64,000 nucleotides of DNA from Sanderia malayensis (taxonomy: Eukaryota; Cnidaria; Scyphozoa; Semaeostomeae; Pelagiidae), in assembly GCA_013076295.1 (NCBI GenBank), contig RQOL01000139.1:1178001-1242000 (forward strand). Direction: 5' to 3'. The notes below the pieces were generated by a model. The model did not search any database, was not told where the DNA came from, and saw only the letters and a list, made by a program, of their open reading frames with translations. How positions within the stretch are numbered: position 1 is the first letter of the stretch; each line of letters starts with the position of its first letter. The position numbers were made by a program, and so were the translations under genes. Shown here piece by piece: positions 1-13,048 of this stretch.

Positions 1-2
1 CA

Positions 3-3000
3 AGTAAAACTGCAAGAATCAAATTAGGAGGTGGAAATGTGCATGAGGAGCAGAGCAATTCGATTCCAGATCGCTTTATTGAAGGGGAGCAGTTTGTCCA
101 TCGACAATGTTATCAGAATTTTACAAAGGCCATTTCGGTTTACCGGAAGCGATCAGCTTTGTTGAAATCAAAAAGAGGTACCCAACTGTCTCCACTAAAA
201 CGAAAAAAAAGATCACATGAAAAAGCAGGAAATCTATTTCCAAATGTGTGCATGAAGTGCAAATCGTCACGGCCATTGAAAGTTAAGGGACAAAAACAAA
301 ATCTAAGAGTACTGCAGACATTTTCTTCATGCCGTATGGTAAAACGGGCTGCAGAACTACTCAAAGATGATGATATGCTCCTTGTAGTCACTGGACATGA
401 CCTTATTGCAAAGGAGTTTAAAATGCATCCAAATTGCTATAAAGATTACACAAGGGTTTGCAGCCGGCAAGTACCAACTGCATCGCAAAGTTTGGCTGAA
501 GGTGATTCCGATAATCATGAAGAAAAAACTGACTATGAGTCGGTTTGCAATTTCGTGGACAAGCATATCATTAACGGTAATCAGTCAGTATCCCTTAAAG
601 TTTTAACAGAAATGTACGGTTTGAACAAAGAGGATAACCGCTTGAGAGGAAAGGTAAAGCAGAGACTCTTGAAAACATTTGGCGAAAAAATCATATTTGT
701 AAGCGTCTCATACCATGAAGCTCAGATAGTGCTTAGCAATGACGCTCTCTCTCAAACGACACTTGCGAGTTTCATAAGAGGAAGCAGCAATTTTATCTTA
801 AAAGAAGCAGCCTCTATTATTAGGGCTGAAATTCAGGAAATGATAAGCAATGCCCCAGAATTACCATGGCCTCCAACCCCAGAAACACTCGGGGATGAAA
901 GAAGGAAGCCACCTGCGAAGGTGAAGGAATTTTTGACGAATATCATCCATTCCACTCATCACACTCCTGGAGATGAGGTTCATCTATTTGTTGATTCTTT
1001 TTCAAGCGATCTAGTCCATGCCGTGTCCAAAGGACAATTTCTCACGCAGAAACATGTAGCTTTGGGAACTGGGCTACACAGTTTAACTGGTCAAAAAACC
1101 GTGATAAAAGTTCTTGGCAAATTTGGTCACTCGATAAAATACGACACAGTTCGAGTGCTGGAGACTGCGCAAACTGAAGTGATTCAAAAGTTGAGATCTC
1201 TTCGCTACCCACTTCCAATTATTCCAGCTAACGATACAGCAAATGTTCCAACCTTTTTTTGGTGGGACAACTTCGACTGCAAGAAAGAAAATACAGCGGG
1301 CAGCTTACACACAACACATGGCATCGCCTATCAAGAAGAGACCGAGAACTGCATCCGACAAAGTACAGATATCACAATCGACAGGTGTAATCGAAGGTCA
1401 GTGGCTGTACAACCAGTCAATCTAGAAAAACGGAAAATTGCTCCACACAAGAATCCAGACTTGTTTACAGAGCTTGAAAAAATGGAATTCAATGTAGACT
1501 ATGCAGACAAAATCCTTCTTCTTTGGAAATTAATGAGGCGAATTTCTAGTGAAGAATCGCAAACTGTCTCAAGGTTTGTTGGTTGGGTAATCATGACTCT
1601 CGGAAAAGCAAACTCTAAGAAGACAGTGATTACGTTTCTTCCTCCGATTAGACAGCCAATAACAGAGTATAGCACTGTCCTTGAATGCATCAAGCAATCA
1701 CAGGAGCTTGCAATGGCTTCCAGTTTGAAATACGTGCATATAACAGTGGATGCTGGAGCAGCAATGAAGTTTTATCATGTCTTTTGGAACAACCCAGTGG
1801 AATTTCGGGACGTCATTATTCATCTGGGTGATTTCCATGCAATGATGGAGTTCTTTGCTATCATTGGAAAGATGATCGAAGGTAGCGGCTTCGAAGAAGT
1901 TGTATATCAAAGTGGCTTATGCACATCTGGGGGTATTAAAGGTGTGCTGTCCGGTAAACACTACAATAGGTGTTGGACTGTCCATGAATTGTTTGCAGAG
2001 GCAATTGATAGGCTGTTTTGTGAAGCTTTCATCGCAAACGTTTCTACAGAACTGTACAATTCTGCCAAAGTAGATCCGTCAGTCGTTGCATTGAATTCAG
2101 CACTCAGTGAAGCGAAATTCTTAGATTATCAGCAGAGTTACAATAATTTGCGTGATCGTTGCATGAAGGGAGACTTTGGTAAAACACCACAGTTTTGGAT
2201 CTCATACCAGAAAGCTGTCGAAAGACAACATTTGCTGCATTTGTCAATCAACACAAATGATTGGAACCTGAGGCTACAGTGCTGGAAAGATTCAGTGCCT
2301 TACTGCTTCTCCCTAAACAAGCAAAATTATGCTTGATACGGATCGTATTATTGTAAAGCTCTTGAAAGTATTGAAACCACCCATCCAGGTGCAAAAGAAG
2401 AGTTGCAGGGCAAGGGGCTTTCTGTTTGTCGGAACACTGTTAACATTGGTCAGTCCATTGATGGTGCTGGAGAGCAGACCTTCATGCGGAGCTCTAAAAC
2501 GATAGGTAAGTATTATACTTTTTCATAGCTTACAAGTCCTTTCCCAAATACAATTTTCTGCTAGTCGCCAATTAGCAGATTCCTCGATATGTTTTCGATG
2601 ATAAATGGAAGCCCTTTGAAGTTGTACAAAAACTTTTTCAATCAATAAACTGTTTCTAAATCTATTCTTCTGTTTCAGGTGGTGTAAGAAACTTTGCTGA
2701 CCAAGAAAGCACGCATGAAAAGTGGGTTCTAAATCGACCATTTCAAGCTAGGATGGTTGACGATTTGCGATCTCTTGCTGAGCTAGACAATATGACAGCA
2801 AACCCAAGGAAATGCTTGCGTGAACGAGAGATTAAGAAGTCAGAGGAAAAAGTTCGCAAAATTCTCAATGCTATGAAGGAAGACTTTATAAACCCATTTG
2901 CCGATAACATTGACCGTGATCGTCTTTTTAACCTGGCATCTGGGAAACCGCTTTCAGATCAAATAGCAGAAGAACTGCTGTCCGTTGAAGAAAGAGGCCA

Positions 3001-4558
3001 AAAACTGTGTAGAGAATTTGGTGAAAGACTCGAAGAAAGTTCAAGTCAGAATCTCGTGCTATTTGATCTGATAAAAAGGGTCCCATGGCATGGTTTCAAT
3101 AATGCAAAAAGAAAGACCAAGGTTACGTCCAAGGGTAAAGCAAAAGATATTTCAGTTCAACGGGATATTATGGGTATTCTTATGGCCAAAGCATGCCAAG
3201 AAAATGCATCAATTGATGTCAACAAGGCATTGTCGTATTCTCTTTCACCAGTGCCACTCTCACTAGCAACAACCGATGGTCTCAGGAGAAAAACCGTCAA
3301 AAGCAAATTGTTTGAGGCTGCACTTAGCGCAACTATAATCGAAGTCGATTCCATTGAAAATCCTACCTGCTATATTTTAGATCTCGTCGCCACAATTCGA
3401 TGCATCGTAAAAGTACCCGATACCTTCAGAGCACTGGCTGAGAAAATATTCAATGAACTCCCTAACAACTGCGATACGGTGTATGTTGCATGCGATTCCT
3501 ATGCTTTGCAATCCATAAAAAGTGCTGAAAGGCTGCTTAGAGGTCAATCAGAACAATTTGTTATAAGCAACCCAAATATCCGAATTCCACCAGACTTCAA
3601 GAGGTTCCTAAGCAATGGAGACAATAAAGAACGATTGTTCGAGCTTATTGAAAAAGTATGGGCAGAGAAAACGGGAAATCTAGGTAATCGGATTATTTAT
3701 TTTGCAAGGAAAAGTTCTTGCTTGAAGCTAAGTAAACAAGGCAAAGAAGACGTTCTGGAGCTTCATACAAACCACGAAGAAGCTGATACGAAAATCGCGT
3801 ATCTTGCCTTCCATGCTTTAGAGGCCAACAATGGTTGTGCAACCATTTGCGTCATTCGATCACCTTCAGGAGATATTGATATTCCTGTTATTCTATTAGG
3901 AAATCAAGCAGAAAATCTGAAGTTTTACATTGATAATGGAACGGGAAAGCACAGAAGAATGTTAGACTTATCTTCTTGTGAACTTTCTCCACAACATAAA
4001 CAAGCCCTCCTTGGGGTACATGCTTTCACTGGAAATGACTATGTGTCCTGTTTTTTTCGCAAGGGTAAAAAAGCTTGCTGGAAATTGTTAAAAGAGAACC
4101 AGGAGTTTTTAGCAATGTTTGGTCAGTTAGGTGTCGAAGTCTGTGTCAACGAGGCTGTTATTGCCAGCCTTGAGAAGTTTGCATGTAGACTGTACGGTGA
4201 AAAGAACCTCACTTCAATTGACAGTACACGCAGAAAGATATTTTGGGGAAACTTTGTCAAAGAGGAGAAAATAACCGATCTTTCTTTGTTGCCTCCATGT
4301 AGTACTAGCCTGCTGCTTCACATCAGACGAGCAAACTATGTTGCGTGTATTTGGAGACAGGCTTTTTCACCTCTAATGAATATAGAACGCCCAGAGATGC
4401 ACGGCTGGAAAAACGATTTTTCTGAGGAATGGGTGACAATTCCGTATCCCGAGGACATAGCAGAACTATTGATGGATTTAGATGCAGACGAAATAGAAGA
4501 TGGAAGTATGGATTTGAGGCAGGAGATAGATTTTTCTGATGACGACGACGATGTATGA
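3..4558 (+). pseudogene. PIN/FEN-like nuclease-family gene, two exons, one internal TGA (5' end beyond window)
   Basis: Two long open frames belong to one gene. The frame is already open at base 3 and the first 'start' at 39 is GTG, so the true N-terminus lies left of the window. Exon 1 (to 2505) has Cys/His motifs of the type HRQCY and CMKC, then runs to a TGA at 2334-2336. The same frame continues after this stop into sequence typical of the family and ends at a GTAAGT donor (2506); a TTTCAG acceptor leads to exon 2 at 2679, in phase. Exon 2 carries HEEADTK (about 3772), SPSGDID (about 3860) and HAFTGNDY (about 4022), which correspond to family motifs EADT, SPDTDV and TGCDTT of a PIN/FEN-XPG-like fold; the ND for CD and SG for DT changes may weaken catalysis. 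It ends in an acidic tail (DDDDDV) without the C-terminal cysteine-rich module seen in copies at 35.7 and 50.2 kb. Function unknown; amplification suggests a mobile or transposon-linked family. A single nonsense codon is the only clear lesion. Confidence 0.75.
2506..2678 (+). other. Intron of the nuclease-family gene
   Basis: GTAAGT donor at 2506 and a pyrimidine-rich TTCTGTTTCAG acceptor ending at 2678. Joining the flanks keeps the frame and rebuilds a glycine codon split after its first base. Keeping an intron argues against retroposition as the way this family spread. Confidence 0.7.
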
Positions 4559-5235
4559 ATATTGTAGATACTGACGAGTTCTTATAGTAATTTTCTGTAA
4601 TTTCAACCTATCTTTTTATTCGAGTTCAAAATAATTCAATTTCAAATTTTTGTACTTTGCCCCCAAAACTTTTGTATTCCCCCCCCCCCATGCAGACTAT
4701 TTCTCCCTCAAAAGTCATTTTAAAAGGTCGTAGATCTATATTTGAGTGCATTGACAGAGTAAATGGTCAATTAGGGATGGTTTTTAGTGATTTACCGAAA
4801 AAAGCCAAAAACCCAATTTGACCCCCAATTATTGGGAAAACGCCCCCCAACTCGGTCGGCCAACATCGAAATTCGTAATCTACGTGAAAATTGGATCTAG
4901 AAAAAGTTGGTCTGCAAAAGTCCCAGCTCAGGTGACAATGCTCCCCCTTGACCCTCTGGTCTATTTATTGTTATTATATCTTGTTGTTGCTATTCAAACC
5001 TAAAAAAAAAATTTTTTTTCTTTTTTATCATAAAAAGAGTCAAACTGGACACATGGCTCGATAGCTTGCCCAAAGTTTTTTCCATGTGTCCATCAGCCTA
5101 AGATTTCTTAATTACATATTTACACTTAACCATGTTTTTCTATTAAAAAAAAGAATGTATTCCTGTACTTAATCTTTTATTATATCAGTATGATGTAATT
5201 AATCAATTTTATGCTGAAAAAACATTTTGAGTTGA
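4559..5235. other. Non-coding, with a C homopolymer and short repeats
   Basis: AT-rich sequence after the nuclease-family gene. It holds a run of 11 C at 4679-4689, several C-rich patches near 4820-4850 and 4940, and a (GTTGA)3-type repeat near 5230-5245. I see no convincing coding sequence or gene boundary signal. Confidence 0.5.
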
Positions 5236-5431
5236 GTTGAGTTGATTAATGAACATGCAGGCATTGTTTCCATTGCGACCTTCAAATAATGACTTGTAAA
5301 TATCAGGTGGGAACTTACCACTAAAAACACCTTGTTGTTGAGTATAAGCAATGTTTGTAGCAAATCCTCTTTTACTGTTAGTGAATTTTCATGAATATTA
5401 TCTTGATCGTCTAATGGGGTAGAATCATCTT
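5236..5431 (-). pseudogene. Older coding fragment, downstream part, split by the hAT insertion
   Basis: On the minus strand two overlapping frames look protein-like. One continues from the fragment at 9021-9112 across the hAT target site. The other contains SGKFPPDIYKSLFEGR followed by GNNACMFI near 5245-5370. I do not recognise the family with certainty; the GNNAC motif resembles the start of cysteine-protease-like or transposon accessory proteins, but this is only an impression. The frame change between the two parts implies an indel or a lost intron. Confidence 0.35.
5424..5431. repeat. 8-bp target site duplication, left copy
   Basis: ATCATCTT directly before the hAT terminus; the identical octamer follows the right terminus at 9021-9028. 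Eight bases is the hallmark length for hAT insertions. Confidence 0.92.
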
Positions 5432-8400
5432 CAGGGGCGTCGTGGAACCTTTATAATAGGGGAGGCCAAGTTCTAAGAATTTCCGAAAAATTAAAAAACT
5501 TAATAACGCTATTTCTATGGTCGTTAAAATGTTGGATATTTTTGCTATATGACTATTCGGGATCTTATGTTTTATAAATTATATGTAAAATTCAGAACAT
5601 AAAATAACAGAACATAAAATATGTTTACATAAGCCTTGGAATGTCTGTCTTGCGAATAGAGTTTTCATATTATGTGTTTATAGTATTAGCATCTTTCTCA
5701 AGAGAGGCGATGTTGCAAATGCGTCAATAACTGCGTCGTGATTAACAGTGCTCAAAAGTTCCCACTCAACACTAATGAGCATCAATGCACATAGACAAGG
5801 CTGAGCCATGGATGACCGCAACCTATCTTTAACTATTTTGAGCTTGGAGAATGCACGCTCGCATTTCGTTGAACCAATGGGCAAGGTTACAAGGATTCTG
5901 TAGAGGCCGTAGAGATGCGGATGTGCTGTTTGCAGGCTATATTTCGCAACAAGTTGCAGCACAGTAATGAAACTTTCTCTCTTGATGTCTGCATTTTCTG
6001 AGCATGTCGAATTTTCCCTTGGCATCCCACTTGCTGTTTCTTTGATCTTCTTATAGCTTTCTATAAAAGATTTGTATTCTGCTCTTAACTTCAATTCATC
6101 CAAGCTATAGTTCTTTGCAACATTTGTGAATGAATCGGAAGGCAAATCCCCTGTACCGCTGATGTCTGCAAATTTCTCTGGTTCCAGTAATGCGAAATCG
6201 GCAAGAATTTCCTTATGTGTCGTGAAGCGCCTTCTAATTGACGATACTGCTGTGTCGATGGCAAATATAAAAGTTTCTCTTCTGTATCGACTCTGGGCGT
6301 TTCCCTCCATCTCATCGCTGCAATCTTCACCCGGCATTCTCTTTTTCTTTCTATGCCTTCTCTCTGTAAAATCGCGCTCTTCTAAATCATGAGCTGCGCA
6401 AAATTCTTTTGCTTCTTTCAAAACATTTTCAAACTCGCTTCAAAGTTTGACAAGCTGTGCTTGCGCTGTCTCAACTAGCCTTATTGCTGTCAGAATGTCG
6501 ATCTTTTCAGATTGCAGATATAATGATGCTGGATCAGTAATGGCGAATATCTTGTGAAATACACGAGCTGTTATAACCATTTCAAAGCAAGATATCTTTT
6601 GCAGCAGGGCTTCTGCATCAGTAACTGTTTCTTTGCTATGTTCAGGTGTTAAACAGTGCTCAAATGTATCCCTAAAGCAATCATACAGCTTGCTAGATTA
6701 GGCGAAATAGACAGTGTCTAGGGCTTTCTGATGAGACCACCACCGAGTTGTTGAAACCCTCTGTGGTCTGTGTAGCTTTTCCAGGCCAGCTTCTCTTTGC
6801 ATATCTTGCAGAATATCAGCACGCTTCCTTGATGTTGAAAAAAATGCATATACCTTCTCCAGTGTACCAAATAAAACTTTAGCAGGCAAGGGAGATCCGC
6901 AGGCTTCCATGATCACAAGGTTTAACACATGGTCAAATCTCCAGATGAACAAACATTGCGGACACTCTTTTTGGATTCTGGCCTTCACACCATTGTATTT
7001 TCCCCCCATGACCGATGCACCATCATATGATTGCCCCACCGTGTCAGCTATATTGATCGAGCTTTTGTTGAAAATGCTTTTCGTAACTAATCCTTTTGCT
7101 GAAGATTCTTTTACTCGTTCAATACAGAGCAACCGTTCAACAATGTTACATATCGAATTATGACAGAAAGCTGATCTTCGTGACTACTACCGGTTGTGCA
7201 ATCCATTGCGATACTGTAGTTTCCAGCGCTTTTTATTTCATTAACAATGGTTTGTTGAATATGGGACCCTATGATTCCTATGAGCTTGTTCTGAGACTCG
7301 GCACTGAGGAATGAAACAGCACTACCTCTGCCGCTTTTCACATGAACTTTCTCTTTTGATTTGTTTGTAGTATTGGCTTTCCTTTTTTGTGTTTCAGCCC
7401 GTACACTTGCTATGTGAACAGCCAGAGTCTCGTCATATTTTGATATTAACTCTGCTAGAGCCAGAAAATTCCCTTTGTTCCCTACATCTTCAGTGATATC
7501 CTCACGATGGCCTCGGAGAGGTGAACCTTGTTTTGCTAGATGAATAATGATCTCGATCAGGCGTTTCAACACTGCTCTGTTTCTTGCAGCCTGCTTCTGC
7601 CGCTCAGATTCTATTCTTTTAGCTTGATTTGATAATTGCTGACTAATACATGTATTTGCGCAAAAGTTTATGAAGTCAACTGTGGCATTGAGATTTTTCA
7701 TGTTTGCTGAACTTTTCATGGCATCTTTCCAATTCGAAAAACCAGTGTGAGTAAAAACCTTCTATTTATTTCCTTTACCGAAAAACATACAAAAATGACA
7801 GAACAAACTATCTTTACTGGGAGAATAGGAAATCCAATTTCGGTGTACTGTTTCTTTGCCAATTTTCACATTGTACCAGGTATCGCTGAAAGACCGAAAA
7901 AGGGAACAGTGCTTGGACTTTGGGAATGTTTTTTTTGGCATGTCTGCTGATTTCGGCTGATTTGCACCCTTAATGATCAATCTTTTCTGAAGTGTGTCGT
8001 CCATGTTGTCTAGATCGAACAGTCCTGGGTCGGTCATTAAAGCATTCCCCTTTTTTTCAGAACTCAATTCAGCTCCACCTTCTTTCTCATCTGCAGCATT
8101 TTTCTCCAGTAATGGACTCGTTTCAGCGCTTACACCTTCTTTATTTGCGGGAATAGGTTGCTCGATGCTTAGATCTGTAAGTTTTGTTGCTTCTTGACTT
8201 TGATTTTGAGTTGATAACACGAATTCAACAGGTTCTGTGCTGTCTGTTGATATCACATCAGAGGAGGGCGAGGGTAGATCTTTCAAAGATTCGAAGGAGG
8301 AAAGACATACACCTTTCGAAGTAGATAAAGCACGTGCCGCCTGCAGGAAAGGTAACAAGTCTTACTTATGTCTCATTTGTATGGTGAAAATAGCCCTGAC

Positions 8401-9020
8401 TACCCGAAGAAGTTAGTTTCCATTCTGATTAATTGGCAGTCTAGAAATGCTGTAAATTTTAATTCCTGTCCCGTCTGTAAGGAAATATCCAACTCAAGTA
8501 ATCTTATATCGATGCACTAGACCCTGCTACTGTAGAGCAAACAAGTAAGAGACAGGGTGAATTAAAATCCTTTAGAAATATGTTTGTTTGGAGAGAGAAA
8601 GTTACACTGTTTTGAAAATTTGGTGCCAAATTGATGAAATAGCCCCGGTTTTTGAGACTACAGTATTTTTATTTGATATAAACAGGAGCAGAAAAAATTA
8701 AATTACCTATAGGAATCACTAAGCAGCACAAGATGCTAGGCTAGAATTGCACTCGAAGAAAGAGTATAAATTGCTGTATGGTCATATGTTAACAATAATA
8801 GCTATGCTGATTGATATTCACAACATGATAATGAGAGGCTAATCTGAATCCAGAACCTAACATACCTGGTGGAATGCATTGTTTGTTGTTTTCCCCATTC
8901 TGTATTTACCGAAAGCAAAATTTTCCGACGGAACCATAAAATTTCCGAAAATTAGACAATTTGCAAAATCAGGGGGGGCCATGGTCAAATGCTGGGGGGC
9001 AGGGGGCCACGACGCCCCTG
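5432..9020 (-). mobile_element. Complete hAT DNA transposon (3,589 bp)
   Basis: The ends are perfect 14-bp terminal inverted repeats CAGGGGCGTCGTGG (5432-5445 and, inverted, 9007-9020), flanked by identical 8-bp duplications. Subterminal regions on both sides carry copies of a TTTCCGAAAATT-like motif, as expected for transposase binding sites in hAT elements. Inside is a minus-strand transposase of the TTF/ZMYM1-like type with several lesions, so the copy is no longer autonomous, although its intact ends could still be mobilised in trans. Removing the element and one duplication leaves the older minus-strand frame at this locus continuous, which confirms the boundaries. Confidence 0.93.
5678..8358 (-). 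pseudogene. hAT transposase (TTF zinc finger, DUF4371-like, hAT dimerisation domain)
   Basis: Reading down the minus strand: a low-complexity N-terminus (8358-7900), a TTF-type zinc finger ending in FCHFCMFFGKG (about 7780), a DUF4371-like region with GNFLALAELISKYD (about 7450) and SYDGASVMGG (about 7020), then STTRWWSH (about 6740) and the C-terminal hAT dimerisation block with STKCERAFSKLKIVKDRLRS (about 5850). Lesions visible: in-frame TAG at 7762-7764, a frameshift near 7130, an in-frame stop near 6700 and a TGA at 6441-6443. The order and spacing fit zinc finger MYM-type 1-like hAT transposases. The protein would cut and join transposon ends in the nucleus; this copy cannot make a full product. 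Confidence 0.9.
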
Positions 9021-9028
9021 ATCATCTT
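9021..9028. repeat. 8-bp target site duplication, right copy
   Basis: ATCATCTT, identical to 5424-5431, abutting the right terminus of the hAT element. Confidence 0.92.
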
Positions 9029-9112
9029 CACTGTCAACATTATCAAAGTCGATGTCATCATGAATGCCCTCTACAACAAGGCATAAATCAACCTCTTCAA
9101 AAGATAAAACTT
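9021..9112 (-). pseudogene. Older coding fragment, upstream part, split by the hAT insertion
   Basis: A minus-strand frame begins just after a TAG near 9118 and reads EEVDLCLVVEG, then an Asp/Glu-rich stretch, directly into the hAT target site. With the element removed the frame continues through TPLDDQDN into 5423-5360. The acidic stretch and short length do not allow a family call. Confidence 0.35.
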
Positions 9113-9118
9113 TGCCAA

Positions 9119-9853
9119 GCTACTTGATCCAACACAATCAACAACCCTTGATAGGCGAACAAAACTTTCCTCCTTCGTGTCTGGCACAACACACAGAGAC
9201 CTCGTGTAGCTTCCTGTTTGTAAAAAAAGAAAACGAAAATCAATAAAATGTTCATTATGACCTATATGTTATCATAAATTGCTGACTTCGAGTATTCTAG
9301 TCAAGAATTCAAATACTTTTTTGTATCCTTATATCAATAAACAACACCACAAATACGTTTAAATTGACAGATAAGACATCAAGACATGAAAAGCCGTATA
9401 AAAAGCAACTTATTTACCTCAGTATTAGATATTTCATCGCAAATGCATGACTGTTCGGCATCTATTATATTGAATCAATGATTTAGTATGAAGAGTTACA
9501 GAAATGTAGTGTAAACCTCAAATCAATGAGAGAACCAAGCATGTAACTCAGTTCAGTTGCTTTATACGATGAAGACATATCAGGCCAAAGGGCTATACAA
9601 TTCCCAGTCTTGACACAAACCTTGTAAACTTTGCGTATACTTTGATTCAATTCCGGCAATAACATGCTCGAAAAATACTAAATGTAGTTCCTCATTTCCC
9701 CAAATGTGCATCAAAGACCCCCAGTGACGGGCTGTCTTCGAGATGGTTTCTCCGATCTGGCCACTCTGTTCTTTTCCAAAACCATTCAGATATATTCCCT
9801 ATACTGTGTATATTTGCAAACCTTTTGCTTTTTCCATATTGTTTTTTTTTAAT
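9119..9853. other. Non-coding spacer
   Basis: AT-rich sequence between the hAT and the foldback MITE. No supported coding region; short open frames here lack recognisable motifs. A T/A run precedes the MITE at 9840-9852. Confidence 0.5.
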
Positions 9854-9854
9854 A

Positions 9855-10934
9855 CACTTAGTGAGCAAAAGTATTGCACCACCGGATAAAAAATGGCGTC
9901 TAGAAGTGGCCCTTGGCCTGAGCAAGAAAATTTACATAACAATATAAAACAACCAAATGGGTTTCAATAGCGAATTTCTTTGGCATAAATATACTCCAAA
10001 TTTCATAAATTTTCAAACAAAAACATAATTTAAACTATATCATATTGTTTTATAATAATATTCAAAGAAAACTGCGAAGAAGTCCCTCAAAAAATGCTCA
10101 CAAAAATTTATCGAAGTGGAGTAAATAAAACGCCAGTAATTATAATTTCTTTTACTCAAAGCCACGCAAATTCTCTCTCATTTAAAAGAGAATGTTTTCA
10201 AATTTTGAAAAATGTAAAAGTTTTTCATGTAACTGTCTTGACCTTTTAGATTTCAAGGTTTTAAGTCTTTGTTTAGAATTTTCGGAATGTGATTTGACAA
10301 ATCCGATTTTTCCATAATTATTTTTTCAGAGTAAAAAAAGAAGGTTAAATGCCATAAGAAAAAATCTGACATGAATATTCCTATAATTTGTTTCAATTAG
10401 TACAATTTGATATAATTTTTAAAGGCTTAAAATTTTCTAAAGTGAACGAAAATTTTATTTGTCAAAACCCATTGTGAAATCTGAGAAACAAAACATGTGC
10501 TTCCCAAGTTGAAAACAAAGACTTAAAACCTTGAAATCTTAAAGGTCAAGACAGTTACATGAAAAACTTTTACACTTTTCAAAATTTGAAAACATTCTCT
10601 TTTAAATGAGAGAGAATTTGCGTGGCTTTGAGTAAAAGAAATTATAATTATTCGCGTTTTAATTACTTAACTTCGATAAATTTTCGTAAACATTTTTTAA
10701 GGGACCTCTTCGCAGTTTTCTTTTAATATTATTGCAAAACAATATGATATACTTTAAATTATGTTTTCATTTGAAAATTTATGAAATTCTGAGTATATTT
10801 ATGCCAAAGAAATTTGCTATTGAAACCCGTTTGGTATTTTTATACATTGTTATGTAAATTTTCTTGCTCAGGCCTAGGGCCACTTCTAGACGCCATTTTT
10901 TATGCGATGGTGCAATACTTTTGCTCACCAAGTG
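9855..10934. mobile_element. Foldback Tc1/mariner-type MITE (1,080 bp), TA flanked
   Basis: The element begins CACTTAGTGAGCAAAAGTAT and ends with the inverted match ATACTTTTGCTCACCAAGTG; a TA dinucleotide flanks each end (9853-9854 and 10935-10936). The inverted arms extend far inward, about 430 bp each (to about 10290, and from about 10505), around a loop of roughly 215 bp. There is no coding capacity. Termini and TA target sites fit the IS630-Tc1-mariner superfamily; very long arms make it a foldback derivative. Single right arms of the same family are at 32060-32476 and 42715-43117. Confidence 0.85.
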
Positions 10935-10936
10935 TA

Positions 10937-12420
10937 TTTTGAAAATTCTTTCGCTCTTTGTATTCATGTAATCTCTGCTTTGTGTCAGAAGCTCGACTGT
11001 GTGCTGCTCTCCTCGCCTTTTGTTTTGTGTTCGGGGCAAGTGTTGAAAGCTTTCACACGTACAAATTAATACTTGGTAGTATTAATTTGTATTTATTGTT
11101 TTGTGTCTGTTTTTTGTGCTCCTGCAACGTTAAATAATTCTTATGAAACTGTTCACATGTGTCCATGACGAGGCATTTTCTGACAAGCTTGCAAGCCCTG
11201 CTCTTATTTGCATTAACTTCAGACGTAGGCTTCTGGCTTGGCTGTGCATCTCCATACACTATTTTCAATGCACATGAATGAAGTGATGAGAGCCTGCTCA
11301 ATTGCGTATTGGTGTATTTAAACATGGTATGCCACAGTGTGTGACGAGATTCAAAGCAACACTCAAAGCAAAGACGAGATTACATCCAACATGCATCAAA
11401 AATTGCTACAGAGCATTTTCCCTGTTTAATGTTTTTAAAGGATGTTGCTCCTACAAATATACCCCATTCACGCATAGAAGAAATTTCAAATGCAACTAAA
11501 ACAGTAAATTTAGTGAAACACATATGAAACAGACAATGTTATCATATGTGATTTTGAATATCATTCCCTTCATTTGATATTGTTGCAAATTTCAGAGTTC
11601 TGTTAATGCAAAATATTAGTATGATATCTTGTAAATATAAATAACACCAAACATGCTTTTGGCCATAATTACTAACTTAGCAATCATCTTAGGTTATTTA
11701 AAAGAGATCTCCCGAGTTTTTAAAGCTGTAAATCATTTTTTCAAGTGTATCAATTATGATCTCTCCCTTATTAGTTTCTGGAAAATAAAGTTTTGAATCT
11801 GTAAAGAATGAAATTTTGGTTGTTTTTTCAAACATGTGAACATTTATTAGGTTTGGTTAGGTTATTAGGTTCATTAATTTAAATTCCACAATAATACAAT
11901 GCTACTCTACTAACTACATTACATTTTAAACATTTTAATACTTTTACAATCAATAGGGAAAAATTTTAGAGAAAAATTATAATGATTAAAAGTAAATATT
12001 CAATGGCAATTGTAGAGTTTGCTTGAATTGGGAATCTACATTTGAGACATCTACACTGATAATAATTAACACACAGGGTATAAATTTTGGTGAAGAATTG
12101 TTGAAGAACCCTATCTTCAGTACTCGTTCTTTTAGCTCGACCGTAGAACATGGAAGACACAATTTCATTTTCCCATTTTATTTCACACATACTTTGCTAC
12201 AGAAATTCACATCAACTACTCTCTATCTTGCTACACGGAAATCTGTTTCTCATCACCAAGTGATGACAAGAATCGCATTACTTATTTAATCACAAAAATA
12301 CCAATAATAAAGTAACATAATAAATCATGCCACAAGATGACGTCCTGCTTTGGCGTGCATGCGCGGGCGCACTAAGTGAACTTTGCACAAGAATAAAAAA
12401 TTAAATTTGGAAGTTAACAG
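10937..12420. other. Non-coding spacer
   Basis: About 1.5 kb without a supported gene. The first 100 bp (TTCTTTCGCTCTTTG to CTCTGCTTTGTGTCAG) resembles a segment near 37275-37335 upstream of the Helitron. The rest is AT-rich, with a tandem GGTTAGGTTATTAGGTT patch near 11850. Confidence 0.45.
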
Positions 12421-13048
12421 CATGGAAGTTAAAATGGAACTTGACATTGGAGCTTCAACGTAAGTCATTGGTGAAGATGTTTACAATCAGTTCAAGAACA
12501 CTGAGGGCTCAACACTCAATCTGCAGAAAACCAAACTTATTCTGAAATCATACACTGGAGATACTATCCCAGTCTTAGGAAAAGCGTCTCTTGAAGTCAA
12601 GTATAAGGACTTTTATGAACACTTGTCTGTCATTGTTGTTAAAGGCAAGGTACCAAGGCAAGGTGCATATCAAATTGTCATGGTCAGAGATTTTCCATCT
12701 CAGTGAACTATCTCCTGATTTGTCTAGCTTACTTGGTAAGCATGAAGCATTCTTTAAGGATGGTCTAGGAACTGTTCAGGAAGTCAAAGCAAAGACTAAC
12801 GTCGATCCTCAAGCCAAAGCCGAATACTTCAAACCGCGCCCAGTGGCTTATGCACTCAGACAAAAGGTTGAAGATGAATTGGATCATCTGTTATCTTTGT
12901 GGGACAAGTGGGACAATTCGACCTTTTGAATTCTCTGAATGGGCTACTCCTATTGTACCCATTTTCAACTCTGATGGAACAATATGCATTTGTGGAGACT
13001 TTAAAGTTACACTGAGTGAAGTGAGCGAACTGGACAATTACCTGATTC

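Noticed and set aside
39..41. Start codon of the first long frame
   Set aside because: The triplet is GTG and the frame is open to base 3; nothing suggests initiation here. The gene enters from outside the window.
10937..11040. Helitron 5' end copy near 37.27 kb
   Set aside because: Only a short CTCTGCTTTGTGTCAG-like similarity; too little to call a shared element.
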